From Nostoc carneum NIES-2107 (lineage in GTDB: Bacteria > Cyanobacteriota > Cyanobacteriia > Cyanobacteriales > Nostocaceae), in contig AP018180.1 in the NCBI GenBank assembly GCA_002368155.1, forward strand, positions 4,921,007 to 4,985,006: a DNA stretch of 64,000 nucleotides, in the 5' to 3' direction. Positions 1 to 8,688 of this stretch are shown piece by piece (the first letter of the stretch is position 1; each line of letters starts with the position of its first letter). Under the pieces are notes generated by a model. That model was not told the origin of the DNA. It saw only the letters and a list, made by a program, of their open reading frames with translations, and did not search any database. A program made the position numbers and the translations under genes.

Positions 1-2208
1 CACTTGCTCTAGTTGTGGGCGATCGCGTATTTCTATACCTAAGTCCATTAATGCTGGTTGTCCGATCGCAGTTTTTACTTGAGCATAGCGAACGTTAATC
101 CCCTGGTCGCTTAAACGTGACAAAATATCTTTTAAGACTCCGACGCGATCCAGTGCTTCAATTTGCACGTTTACGGGGTAAGTATGAGGACGTGCAGTAT
201 GTTCAGCGGTATTGTTCCAGCCTACTGGTACTAGCCGTTCATATTCCACACTTTCGAGATTATTACACCCTTGGCGATGAATAGAAATTCCGCGTCCGCG
301 GGTAACTACGCCAATAATCGGTTCGCCTGGAATGGGGGTACAACATCCAGCTAGGTGATACACCAAACCTTCTACCCCAACAATTGGCGAATCGCTGGCG
401 CGGGAGTGAGTTGCAGGTACATCTCGCAAAGCTTTGGCGTTGCTGGGTGATTCTTTGGGTAAATATGGCGGTGCTACAACAATGGGTTGTTGTGCTTTCA
501 CAACTTCTCGCCAACGGTTGAGAACTAAATTTAGGGTGATTTCGCCGTAACCCAAACCTGCAAGTAAATCTTCAACGCTGTGGTAGTTACATTTTTCAGA
601 CACGCTGTGCATTGCGTCTGATTTCAAGAGACTCTCAAAACCAGTTTTACCCAGTTCTTTTTCTAATAATTCTCGACCTCGAGCCACGTTTTCTTCCCGG
701 CGCGATCGCTTATACCATTGTTTAATGCGATATTTAGCTGCGGAAGTTCTGACAAAGTTCAACCAATCCAAGCTAGGATGGCTGTTCTTTTGGGTCATCA
801 CTTCTACAATATCGCCATTGTGCAACCGCGTTGACAGTGGTACCATGCGCCCATTGACTTTAGCTCCGGCACAGTGGTTACCTACTTCTGTATGAATGCG
901 ATAGGCAAAATCAACACTGGTAGAACCTGGACTTAAAGGAATTACATCACCTTTGGGAGTGAAAACATAGACATCATCTTCAAATAAATTATCTTTGACG
1001 CTATCAAGATATTCTTGAGCATCCTTTAAATCGCTTTGCCATTCCAGCAGTTGCCGCAACCAAGTAAATTTCTCATCTGTGGCTGTTAAATGGCTATTAT
1101 TAGAATTGCCTGTTTCTTTATATTTCCAGTGGGCAGCAATCCCATACTCAGCAATATGGTGCATTTCCATTGTGCGGATTTGCACTTCTAAGGGACGACC
1201 AGTCAGCCCAATTACGCCAGTATGTAATGACTGATAACGGTTTGGTTTTGGTAGCCCAATATAATCTTTAAATCTACCAGGAATTGGGCGAAAGGCATCA
1301 TGCACTACCGCTAAGGCACGATAGCATTCTTCATTGGTCTCAACAATAATCCGCAGCGCTGCTAAATCATAAATTTCATGAAACTCTTTTTGCTGTCGCT
1401 GCATCTTCTGGTAAATACTATAAAGATGCTTCGGACGACCGCTAATATCGAGACATTTAATCCCAGTTTGTTGGAGGCGATCGCGTAAAGTTGCTGTAGC
1501 CTTCGCTAATTTCTCTTCTCGTGATGTCCGTTTCTCAGAAACATGCTGTTGAATTTCGCGGAAAGCTTCTGGTTCTAAATATTTAAAAGATAAATCTTCT
1601 AATTCCCATTTAAAGTGCCAGATCCCCAAACGATTCGCTAAGGGTGCAAAAATATCTCTGGTTTCTTGAGCAATGCGACGGCGTTTTTCATCTGGCATAA
1701 ATTGCAGAGTTCGCATATTATGTAGACGGTCAGCCAACTTCACCACAATAACGCGAATATCTTGCGCCATTGCTAAAAACATCCGCCGAAAATTTTCTGC
1801 TTGACTTTCGGTTTTGCTTTTGAAATTTATTTTAGAAAGTTTGGTGACACCTTCTACTAATTGCCGTACTTCTGAACCAAATTGCTCTTCTATTTGTTCA
1901 ATTGTAATATCTGTATCTTCAACTACATCATGGAGAAATCCAGCTGCTATCATATCAGCACTACCGCCTAAGTCACGCAGTAATCCTGCCACTGCAACGG
2001 GATGACAAATATACGGTTCTCCCGATTTTCGGTATTGTCCTTGATGCAGTTGATAAGCGAATTGGAATGCCCGAGCAATTAACACTGTATCATTATGCTT
2101 TCGATCGTCTTCCGCTACGCCACCATTTCTGTATGACTCTTTTAAACATTTTTTGAGCCACTCCGGAAGAGGAACATCAATGGAAGAATTGAGAACTATG
2201 GTACTCAT
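1..2208 (-). CDS. spoT: Bifunctional (p)ppGpp synthetase/hydrolase, partial (3' end outside window)
   Basis: Makes and degrades the alarmone (p)ppGpp in the cytoplasm, setting the stringent response. 736 codons are open from the ATG at 2208 to base 1, with no stop, so the C-terminus lies outside. Visible in order: an HD hydrolase domain (FLHDVVEDTD near residue 91-100), the synthetase domain (GRPKHLYSIYQK and the RFKDYIGLPKPN region), a TGS domain (DDVYVFTPKGDVIPL) and the start of an ACT domain (VNVQIEALDRVGVLKDIL). The RxKD form of the synthetase motif (RFKD) and the intact HDxxED motif are those of bifunctional Rel/SpoT enzymes, not of a synthetase-only RelA. A single long Rel of this kind is usual in cyanobacteria. 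Start chosen because residues before it are not conserved. Confidence 0.96.
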   Translation of the reverse strand, partial: MSTIVLNSSIDVPLPEWLKKCLKESYRNGGVAEDDRKHNDTVLIARAFQFAYQLHQGQYRKSGEPYICHPVAVAGLLRDLGGSADMIAAGFLHDVVEDTDITIEQIEEQFGSEVRQLVEGVTKLSKINFKSKTESQAENFRRMFLAMAQDIRVIVVKLADRLHNMRTLQFMPDEKRRRIAQETRDIFAPLANRLGIWHFKWELEDLSFKYLEPEAFREIQQHVSEKRTSREEKLAKATATLRDRLQQTGIKCLDISGRPKHLYSIYQKMQRQQKEFHEIYDLAALRIIVETNEECYRALAVVHDAFRPIPGRFKDYIGLPKPNRYQSLHTGVIGLTGRPLEVQIRTMEMHHIAEYGIAAHWKYKETGNSNNSHLTATDEKFTWLRQLLEWQSDLKDAQEYLDSVKDNLFEDDVYVFTPKGDVIPLSPGSTSVDFAYRIHTEVGNHCAGAKVNGRMVPLSTRLHNGDIVEVMTQKNSHPSLDWLNFVRTSAAKYRIKQWYKRSRREENVARGRELLEKELGKTGFESLLKSDAMHSVSEKCNYHSVEDLLAGLGYGEITLNLVLNRWREVVKAQQPIVVAPPYLPKESPSNAKALRDVPATHSRASDSPIVGVEGLVYHLAGCCTPIPGEPIIGVVTRGRGISIHRQGCNNLESVEYERLVPVGWNNTAEHTARPHTYPVNVQIEALDRVGVLKDILSRLSDQGINVRYAQVKTAIGQPALMDLGIEIRDRPQLEQV

Positions 2209-2495
2209 ACAAAGAGAACTAAAGGTGATCTGTGGATAAGGTTTAGAGAGGAGCAAACTAATAGCATCGCTGCAGGAAAATGCTAATGCCAAAGGCTGGT
2301 AGAAAAACCTTGAGAAGATGATTACTAATTTTGAATGGTAACCATCAATTGAAAGCTTTAAGTTACATAATTCCTATATATTTCTGGCAAATGAAGCCTC
2401 AAAGCATGACTTGAGGCTTCTTGTTCTAAAAAGAGCTGAAGAAAGATTATTGTAGAAAAATTACTTGACATTAATACTATCTTAACTACCACTGG

Positions 2496-2852
2496 ATGTC
2501 TCTAAATCAAGAGAAATATCAGGACTTGGCAAATTTGTTAGAGCAATTCCGCTCCGATGCCAATAAGACCACACTAGATGCAAGCGAACTGCGGCAGCGT
2601 TTAGCCTCCTTAAATCAATTGTTTGGGCAGCAGATTCTACCTTTACCTGAACTGAATTCGCGAGAACAGTCTTATCGGACAGAGATTGGCAAGCAGCTGC
2701 GCCTATTGGAAATTGACATAATGTTTTTCCAAGGAGCAAGGCAGGTATCAACTGCACAAGCCAGGCGGCAAACCATTAGCGATCGCTTGACAACTCTCAT
2801 CCAATATTGTGATGCTATCCTGCGACCAGAAGATACAGAGGAGAAATCATGA
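2496..2852 (+). CDS. Small PatD-like protein (possible heterocyst frequency regulator)
   Basis: 118 aa, hydrophilic and predicted all-helical, with no signal peptide or membrane segment. From memory of the family it resembles the cyanobacterial small proteins annotated as heterocyst frequency control protein PatD (N-terminal MSLNQEKYQDLANLLEQ and a middle LRLLEIDIMFFQGARQ block). PatD is known as a modest negative modulator of heterocyst number in Anabaena. It is divergent from the Rel/SpoT gene, with a 287-bp shared upstream region. I cannot verify the family by search; if wrong, it is a conserved cyanobacterial helical protein of unknown function. No recognisable Shine-Dalgarno precedes the ATG. 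Confidence 0.5.
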   Translation: MSLNQEKYQDLANLLEQFRSDANKTTLDASELRQRLASLNQLFGQQILPLPELNSREQSYRTEIGKQLRLLEIDIMFFQGARQVSTAQARRQTISDRLTTLIQYCDAILRPEDTEEKS

Positions 2853-2959
2853 TCAATTTCCTTGTGATCTAGTTTATTTATCATCCCACCTCTGACTTCC
2901 AGTTGACAGCTATTTTGACAACAAGTTGTAAACTCCGTAAATTTCAGGATTGAGCATTG

Positions 2960-3125
2960 GTATTGGGGAGTGGGGAGTGGGGATTGGGGATTGGGGATTG
3001 GGGACTGGGGACTGGGGACTGGGGTGAGGGAGATGAGGACGCAGGGGGCAGGGAGCAGGGGGAGAATAAATTACCCATTACCCATTACCAATTACCCAAT
3101 GCCCTATGCCCTATGCCCAATTCCT
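2960..3125. repeat. STRR block (heptameric short tandem repeats)
   Basis: Runs of GGGGATT, GGGGACT and GGGGAGT heptamers (2960-3030) are followed by purine-rich GCAGGG units and by TTACCCA/TGCCCTA units (3071-3125). This is the typical degenerate heptamer repeat of heterocystous cyanobacteria. The right end runs into the 3' end of the TetR gene and supplies its stop codon. Confidence 0.85.
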
Positions 3126-3700
3126 TGAAGCAACAGAGTTATAGTGCGATGCATATAGGTCTCTACTGGCTCTGCTGTGGGTTTAAATATCAGTGCATAA
3201 TAGAGTGACCCACTGACGAGGTCGGTGATGAGATCTACATCTGCATCTGGCTGAATTTCGCCTCTAGATTTGGCTCTTTGCAGAATTTTGGCAAAAGCCT
3301 CGCGGCGGGGCATTATATATTTTGTCCAGTAGACTTGGGCAAATTGCGGATTGCTTGAGGCTGTACTGATAATTAAAGCGAGTGTCTGACGACCCAGAGG
3401 ACTCAAGATTTTTTTCGCGGCATTATCAATCAGGATATCCATGTCTCCCCAGAAGGTACCTGTATCTGGGATCGCTACATCTGCTCTTAAGCTTTCGATC
3501 GCATCTGCAACTAGTTCTTCTTTAGAAGTATAACGTCGATAGATAGTTGTCTTGCCAACTCCAGCACGAGATGCGATCGCTTCTATGCTCATGCTTTGAT
3601 ACCCTACTTCCGCCAGTAGGTCAAGAGTTGCCTGCAGAATTGCTTGATTAGCTTGAATACTGCGTGGTCGTCCAGATGGGCTATTAATTCGCTTACTCAT
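3104..3700 (-). CDS. TetR/AcrR-family transcriptional repressor
   Basis: 198 aa from ATG 3700. The N-terminus carries a TetR helix-turn-helix (SIEAIASRAGVGKTTIYRRY, residues about 38-57), followed by a helical ligand-binding/dimerisation domain. An in-frame extension reaches ATG 3778, but that start lies inside the operator palindrome and adds a non-conserved leader, so 3700 is preferred. Divergent from an MFS efflux pump, the classic arrangement for ligand-released local repression. The last codons (GIGHRA and the TAG stop) are made of STRR sequence, so the native C-terminus has been replaced or extended by the repeat. Confidence 0.9.
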   Translation of the reverse strand: MSKRINSPSGRPRSIQANQAILQATLDLLAEVGYQSMSIEAIASRAGVGKTTIYRRYTSKEELVADAIESLRADVAIPDTGTFWGDMDILIDNAAKKILSPLGRQTLALIISTASSNPQFAQVYWTKYIMPRREAFAKILQRAKSRGEIQPDADVDLITDLVSGSLYYALIFKPTAEPVETYMHRTITLLLQGIGHRA

Positions 3701-3772
3701 ACCAACATCTTGACTAAAACCGACCATCTTGGCAATTTTCAGTAAATTTCTTTCCTTTCCGCCGTCTTGAAT

Positions 3773-3808
3773 AATCATATACGATACGCTACCGTAGCGT
3801 ATATGATT
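3773..3808. promoter_or_regulatory. Probable TetR operator between the divergent genes
   Basis: Two nested inverted repeats share this site. The outer arms AATCATATACG (3773-3783) and CGTATATGATT (3798-3808) match perfectly. The inner ATACGCTAC (3784-3792) and GTAGCGTAT (3794-3802) are separated by one base. Size and position between tetR and the MFS gene fit a TetR-dimer operator. Binding is inferred. Confidence 0.6.
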
Positions 3809-3829
3809 GTGTTAGGGGTTTGGTGTTCC

Positions 3830-3876
3830 CATTACCCATTACCCATTACCCATTACCCAATCCCCAATCCCCCAAT
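3830..3876. repeat. STRR block directly before the MFS start codon
   Basis: ATTACCC heptamers (about 3830-3860) then AATCCCC units run up to the ATG at 3877, where a ribosome-binding site would normally lie. An upstream in-frame TTG (3820) would translate the repeat as a peptide. Confidence 0.8.
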
Positions 3877-5463
3877 ATGGCTACCAATATTAAAAGTTCT
3901 AATTTTAACCAAGCTGGTTATGTTCAAGGGCCTCTGAAATGGGCGATCGCTTTTTCTGCGTCTCTGGGTGCGATTTTAGAGGTGATTGACACCAGCATTG
4001 TTAACGTGGCCCTGACTTCCATGCAAGCCAGTTTAGGGGCTACGGTGAGCGAAATTGGCTGGGTAGTCACCGGATATGCGATCGCCAACGTTGTTTTAAT
4101 TCCTTTGTCGGCTTGGTTGGGTGATTATTTTGGTAAAAAAAGTTACTTTATATTTTCGCTAATTGGCTTTACTATCGCCTCAGTTATTTGTGGACTATCA
4201 GTAAATCTGCCCATGCTAATTGTCTCCCGCATTGCTCAAGGATTATTTGGTGGGGGATTGTTAGCAAAAGCTCAAGCTATTTTATTTGAAACCTTTCCTC
4301 CCGCCGAACAAGGTCTAGCGCAAGCAGTGTTTGGAGTGGGAGTGATTTCTGGCCCAGCAATTGGCCCGACTTTGGGAGGCTACCTCACCGATGCTTTGGG
4401 TTGGCGCTGGATTTTCTTTATTAATATTCCCTTTGGGATCTTGGCAGTAGTGATGTCTTCAATGTTTTTACCGCAGGATAAAGGTAAAAGTGAAGCAAAA
4501 AACCAAGCCGTCGATTGGTTGGGGATCGGGTTATTGGTGGTTGCTATTGGTTGTATGCAAACCTTTTTAGAAGAAGGGGAACAAGAGGATTGGTTTTCCT
4601 CCGGTTTTATTACCACCTTAGCGATTGCCAGCATTTTCGGATTGGTGCTGTTTATTTGGCGAGAACTGAAAACGCCTCATCCGGCTGTGGATTTAAGAGT
4701 GCTGCGTCACCGTTCCTTAGCTGCTGGGAGTTTTTTATCTGCAATTGTGGGGATGGGATTGTATGGCGCATTATTTGCTGTACCAATTTTTGCCCAGAGT
4801 ATCCTGCATTTCACCGCTACCCAAACGGGACTATTACTAGCACCTGGGGCGTTAGCATCAGCAATTGTCATGGTGATGTTAGGTAAATTATCTACCAAAA
4901 TCGATGCCAGAATTTTAATTGCGATCGGCGGTGTGGGTACAGCAATGGTGATGTTTGATTTATCAAAACTCACTTCCCAAACCGGAGCCGATGATTTATT
5001 TTGGCCCTTGGTATGGCGCGGAGCCTTTACAGTCTTAATGTTTCTGCCCTTAAGTTTGGCAACTTTAGGCTCACTTCCCAAAAAAGATATTTCCGCCGGA
5101 TCTGGCTTTTACAACCTCACCCGACAACTTGGTGGTAGCATCGGCATTGCTATACTCACTACCCTGCTAGATAAAAGAGAAGCGTTTCATCGCGCTATGC
5201 TTTTATCTCACCTTAGCCCTTACAGTCCAGAAACCAATCAACGCCTTGACTTGCTTACCGCAGCAATGCAGAACCAAGGCATGGATGCAACAACAGCCCA
5301 TCAACAAGCATTAGCTTTACTGAGTCAAACAGTAGATATTCAAGCAGCGGTTTTGTCTTTTGCAGATATCTTTCGAGTTGTGGGAGTGGCATTTCTCTGC
5401 TCATTACCTTTATTACTCTTTTTAGGCAAAGGTGGCGCGGGAGCAAAAGCACCAGTACATTGA
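3877..5463 (+). CDS. MFS multidrug efflux transporter, DHA2/EmrB-QacA family (14 TM)
   Basis: 528 aa from ATG 3877. Inner-membrane proton-driven drug exporter with 14 predicted hydrophobic segments. The motif-A loop WLGDYFGKK follows the second segment, and the antiporter motif C (GVGVISGPAIGPTLGGYL) lies in TM5; both are diagnostic of DHA-type H+ antiporters. It starts right after a divergent TetR gene and is probably its regulatory target. No EmrA-type adaptor gene is adjacent. An upstream TTG at 3820 extends the frame by 19 repeat-encoded residues that have no conserved character. Substrate unknown. Confidence 0.93.
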   Translation: MATNIKSSNFNQAGYVQGPLKWAIAFSASLGAILEVIDTSIVNVALTSMQASLGATVSEIGWVVTGYAIANVVLIPLSAWLGDYFGKKSYFIFSLIGFTIASVICGLSVNLPMLIVSRIAQGLFGGGLLAKAQAILFETFPPAEQGLAQAVFGVGVISGPAIGPTLGGYLTDALGWRWIFFINIPFGILAVVMSSMFLPQDKGKSEAKNQAVDWLGIGLLVVAIGCMQTFLEEGEQEDWFSSGFITTLAIASIFGLVLFIWRELKTPHPAVDLRVLRHRSLAAGSFLSAIVGMGLYGALFAVPIFAQSILHFTATQTGLLLAPGALASAIVMVMLGKLSTKIDARILIAIGGVGTAMVMFDLSKLTSQTGADDLFWPLVWRGAFTVLMFLPLSLATLGSLPKKDISAGSGFYNLTRQLGGSIGIAILTTLLDKREAFHRAMLLSHLSPYSPETNQRLDLLTAAMQNQGMDATTAHQQALALLSQTVDIQAAVLSFADIFRVVGVAFLCSLPLLLFLGKGGAGAKAPVH

Positions 5464-5935
5464 GCGCAAGTTGCTTTGAGAAATAGTAGGTAAGCGCGAA
5501 TTGCTTTGAAAAAGAGTAGGTGAAGACAGCAGAGGAAGCAGGAGGAATAAGTTTCCAATGCCCCATGCCCTATGCCCCATATCAATATAAGTAAATATTA
5601 TAAGCAATATTACTTATTTATATAATTCATCTATTTCCTTACTCAGGTTGAAAGTATATTTTGGATCTTATATGTCAAGGTTTCATGACATTCGCGCTCA
5701 ATTAAATTTTTTTAATCAATGAATTTAAATTTATTACTGCTAAGAATGCTGATTTAGAGCAAAAAATTTCTGTTCATCAGATGGGATTTTAGCTGATAAC
5801 TCTAATTTAAAATTCCACCTCTTGACAGAGTTTAGGTATTTTTTTAGCTAAGTTGCTGACCAAAATTAGCTGAAGCAATAAATACAGGGAATTTTTTTGT
5901 TTTCAGACTGTTAGTTGTAGTTGCTGTAGAGATTT
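5464..5935. other. Intergenic spacer with a tandem duplication
   Basis: 5463-5522 holds an imperfect direct duplication of a 30-bp unit (GCGCAAGTTGCTTTGAGAAA / GCGCGAATTGCTTTGAAAAA, each ending in AGTAGGT). It is followed by AGAGGAAGC-like and TGCCCCA STRR units to about 5580, then AT-rich sequence. No gene is recognised. Confidence 0.6.
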
Positions 5936-6529
5936 ATGAAAGGTTATTTACCCAAAGGGCGGCTTTCTTCGACATATTTAAGCATATTTAATTATGAATA
6001 TGTTCAAGATAAATGGAAAAGTTACTGCTTTAAAATACGTGGAACTAGACGTTCATCTGCTTTAGATAGACCTCACCACAAACACATCTTTTGGAGTTGG
6101 TGCGGCAGTTTTATTGGCATAGCAGCAACAGCTTACCTTTCTATAAAAATGAATTCTCCGTTATTGATGGCTCCTTTTGGTGCAACCAGCGTATTAATCT
6201 TTGGTATACCTGACAGTCCTTTAGCCCAACCCCGAAATGTAATTGGTGGTAATTTTGTAGCAGCATTAGTTAGCCTGACTATTTTGCATCTTTTCGGTTC
6301 AGAACCTTGGGCTATGGGAATGGCTGTAGCTACAGCTATTGGGATGATGCAACTTACTGCAACCTTACATCCTCCTTCGGGTGCTGTGGCATTAGTTGTG
6401 ATGATGACAAAAGCATCCTGGCAATTTCTCTTAACTCCCGCCTTAGAAGGTTCGATAATTTTGGTTCTTTGTGCCGTGGTATTCAATAATTTGGCACATG
6501 AGCGAACATATCCTAAGTATTGGTTCTAA
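5936..6529 (+). CDS. HPP-family membrane protein (nitrite-permease type)
   Basis: 197 aa with four or five hydrophobic segments after a basic, hydrophilic N-terminus of about 50 residues. It carries the family signature HPPSGA (residues about 144-149) and APFGATSVLIFGIPDSPLAQPRNVIGGN. HPP proteins of cyanobacteria and chloroplasts have been reported to move nitrite across membranes. That matches the nitrate-assimilation cluster at the other end of this window, although the two are about 47 kb apart. Length and topology are usual for the family. The substrate assignment is inference from the family. Confidence 0.85.
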   Translation: MKGYLPKGRLSSTYLSIFNYEYVQDKWKSYCFKIRGTRRSSALDRPHHKHIFWSWCGSFIGIAATAYLSIKMNSPLLMAPFGATSVLIFGIPDSPLAQPRNVIGGNFVAALVSLTILHLFGSEPWAMGMAVATAIGMMQLTATLHPPSGAVALVVMMTKASWQFLLTPALEGSIILVLCAVVFNNLAHERTYPKYWF

Positions 6530-6532
6530 ACG

Positions 6533-6575
6533 TTGGCGTTGCTGTCTCTCCATGAGCGAGATTCAGCAACGCCAA
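6533..6575. terminator. Bidirectional terminator hairpin
   Basis: A perfect 12-bp stem, TTGGCGTTGCTG (6533-6544) and CAGCAACGCCAA (6564-6575), lies 4 bp after the HPP stop and before the convergent CAAD gene. No long T-run follows, so it may act as a bidirectional or stabilising hairpin. Confidence 0.65.
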
Positions 6576-6641
6576 ACTTTCTATGTGTAGATTAAAAGAG
6601 CGATCGCAATTAAAATTCAGTGTATTCAGCCTGTGATGCCA

Positions 6642-7085
6642 TTACGAAGCATTGCTATCTGTAATTTGCTCTTTAGCTGAATCAACTTCTCCTGCTAACT
6701 CTTGGCGAGTTGAAGCTTTCAAGAAATAGCGGGAGACAAACCAGATGACATAGCTAAATCCAATCAACTGAAAAAATGAAGCCAGGAATGGAATATCATC
6801 AATGGCATCTGTAATTGCCACTAACATTCTGAGCGCAATTACCGTCGCTACAAGCACAACGAAGCTAATGACAAGAAAATTGTATTCATTGACGAAATTA
6901 GCCACATTTTTCGGCAATGTTTCCAAAAATTCTGCAGTTTTTCTACCTATTTCTGTACCTTGTTTCTCAGATTGAGCCTCGCTAGCTACTGTTGACAAAG
7001 TTTCTGCTGCTGAACTGTCAATTATTGTTTTATCGGTTGTATAAGGAGGCTCAACATATTTGGGTGGTTGTACTTGAGTTTGCAT
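6642..7085 (-). CDS. CAAD-domain protein (CURT1-like thylakoid protein)
   Basis: 147 aa from ATG 7085; a longer frame to 7157 is open but not conserved-looking. A low-complexity N-terminus is followed by two membrane helices (FLVISFVVLVATVIALRML and FFQLIGFSYVIWFVSRYFL) and the ending LKASTRQEL, the signature of the CAAD domain. CAAD occurs fused to some cyanobacterial aminoacyl-tRNA synthetases and as a stand-alone thylakoid membrane protein related to plant CURT1, which curves thylakoid membranes. Here it is stand-alone; the GluRS in this window has no CAAD fusion. Confidence 0.85.
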   Translation of the reverse strand: MQTQVQPPKYVEPPYTTDKTIIDSSAAETLSTVASEAQSEKQGTEIGRKTAEFLETLPKNVANFVNEYNFLVISFVVLVATVIALRMLVAITDAIDDIPFLASFFQLIGFSYVIWFVSRYFLKASTRQELAGEVDSAKEQITDSNAS

Positions 7086-8002
7086 AGTTTTTTTAGAGAA
7101 ATTGTTCATTTTCGGATGTGATATTACCATTCCGGCAGTTTTTAGTCTGTTTTTCATCAGCCAATAGGATATATTTGGCCCCTCAAAAGTTATAAAATTA
7201 TTCTTTAAAATTTATTAGCTAAATCCAAACAGCAGTTTTGCTATTCATAAACTAAAACTAGTATGTGTAGGAATGAATGCACTTGCTTAAGTAAACATTG
7301 CTGCCCAGACCCCCGACTTCTTCAAAAAGTCGGGGGTCTAAATCCCGCTAAAATTAGTGAAATTATTGTGTAGTGACTGTTTACTCTAGTGTTGCAAAAT
7401 CTCTAATTACTAATTATCAACTATTGATTTAAATCTTGATAAAAAAACTCCCACTGTAATAACAGTGGGATAAAACAATCTATTTCGATTCAATTCTGAG
7501 CTTAACACGCTGGATTTCAATGCACATCAAGATGAAATTGAGATGAAATTCTGATACTTCTGTCGATAAAAATATTTATTACCTCATTTATATAGGGCGA
7601 TCGCACCAAACAAATTTCTCTATGTTCTAAATAAAATAAATTTAAAAATTGATTTTATAAATAAATATTTAAATTGTAATCTCTGATAAGTTTGAGCATC
7701 TTATTAGCCCTCATAAGCTAACTGAAATGCCTTACCTGAGTCAGTTAGCAGTATAACTGGGTACATCAATTCTTTGAAATATGCTATATGTCATCTACTG
7801 ATAGATATAAAAATCAGTAGTAACCAATATCTTTATAATTTTCTCGAGAGATTATTTAACTTTATAGTTGCCGACTATGGCTATATGAGATGTCATGCCT
7901 TGAAATTAATACTTACGAGTCTACCTTAGGGTGATGCCTTGGTAGGCAAAAATTCCTTAGCCTAAATTCAGAGTTGAATAAAGGTATTAGGGAAAAATTT
8001 TT
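7086..8002. other. Long intergenic region with two hairpins
   Basis: About 0.9 kb, AT-rich, between divergent genes. It holds the AGACCCCCGACTT hairpin repeat (7307-7339), a terminator-like stem TCCCACTGT/ACAGTGGGA near 7450-7471, and one HIP1 site. No convincing coding region is seen. Confidence 0.5.
7307..7339. repeat. Dispersed hairpin repeat, copy 1
   Basis: A perfect 13-bp stem, AGACCCCCGACTT (7307-7319) and AAGTCGGGGGTCT (7327-7339). It is preceded by TTGCTGCCC, which also precedes the related copy at 43739-43771. It lies far from any stop codon, so it is a repeat more than a gene-specific terminator. Confidence 0.7.
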
Positions 8003-8572
8003 ATGACAGCGAATGTTTCTAGTGATATCAACAAGAGTGATAATAAGTCGCTATTAACCGGCATTCTCTTGATTGTTTTAGGAGTGATTGCGATCGCAGT
8101 ACCTACTGTATCCACAATTTTTGCAGAAACTTGGGTAGCGGTGATTCTGGCTTCTGCAGGATTTGCCAAACTTTTCTATGCATATAACACCCGTCAGTCA
8201 GGTGGCTTTCTTTGGAAACTGCTATTAGGCGTACTCTACATTGCAACAGGTATCATGCTGTTGATTTACCCTTCTACGGGTATTTTCACATTGACTCTAT
8301 TGCTGGGTAGCTTTTTGTTAACCGAAGGTGTTTTCGAGTTAATTCTGGCATTTAAACTGCGTCCCCAACAAAATTGGACATGGGTTTTAGGTGACGGCAT
8401 TATCACATTAGTATTAGGTGCAATGATTTGGTTCCAATGGCCATTTGATGCACCTTGGGTAATTGGCACACTGCTAGGTGTTAGCATTCTATTCACTGGC
8501 GTTTCCCGGCTAATGCTGTCTTGGAATCGTTCTAATTTAAATAACCCTGACCAAGCTGCAGGAGCCGCTTAA
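8003..8572 (+). CDS. HdeD-family (DUF308) membrane protein
   Basis: 189 aa with six evenly spaced hydrophobic segments, the first at about residue 17-37 (LTGILLIVLGVIAIAVPTVS), and internal repeats of the pattern GxxxIxxGxxxLxxP, as in HdeD proteins. In E. coli HdeD contributes to acid resistance. In cyanobacteria the role is not established; related genes are often stress or high-light induced. A GGGAAAAA stretch precedes the ATG. A hairpin follows at 8590-8625. Confidence 0.82.
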   Translation: MTANVSSDINKSDNKSLLTGILLIVLGVIAIAVPTVSTIFAETWVAVILASAGFAKLFYAYNTRQSGGFLWKLLLGVLYIATGIMLLIYPSTGIFTLTLLLGSFLLTEGVFELILAFKLRPQQNWTWVLGDGIITLVLGAMIWFQWPFDAPWVIGTLLGVSILFTGVSRLMLSWNRSNLNNPDQAAGAA

Positions 8573-8589
8573 GTCTGTGATATTTTCTA

Positions 8590-8625
8590 GGGTGAGCATT
8601 ATTGCGCGGAATTTCACACTCACCC
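8590..8625. terminator. Putative terminator after the HdeD-like gene
   Basis: Stem GGGTGAG (8590-8596) / CTCACCC (8619-8625), 18 bp after the stop codon. The loop is long (22 nt) and no U-tract follows. Confidence 0.4.
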
Positions 8626-8688
8626 AAATTAAGCGATCGCACTATTTGCATGATATTAATTGAAGTGAATGCGATCGCTTTTGATTTT

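Noticed and set aside
2957-3208. 83-codon plus-strand frame of GLGIGDWGLGTGDWG repeats
   Set aside because: Pure translation of STRR heptamers on the strand opposite the TetR gene.
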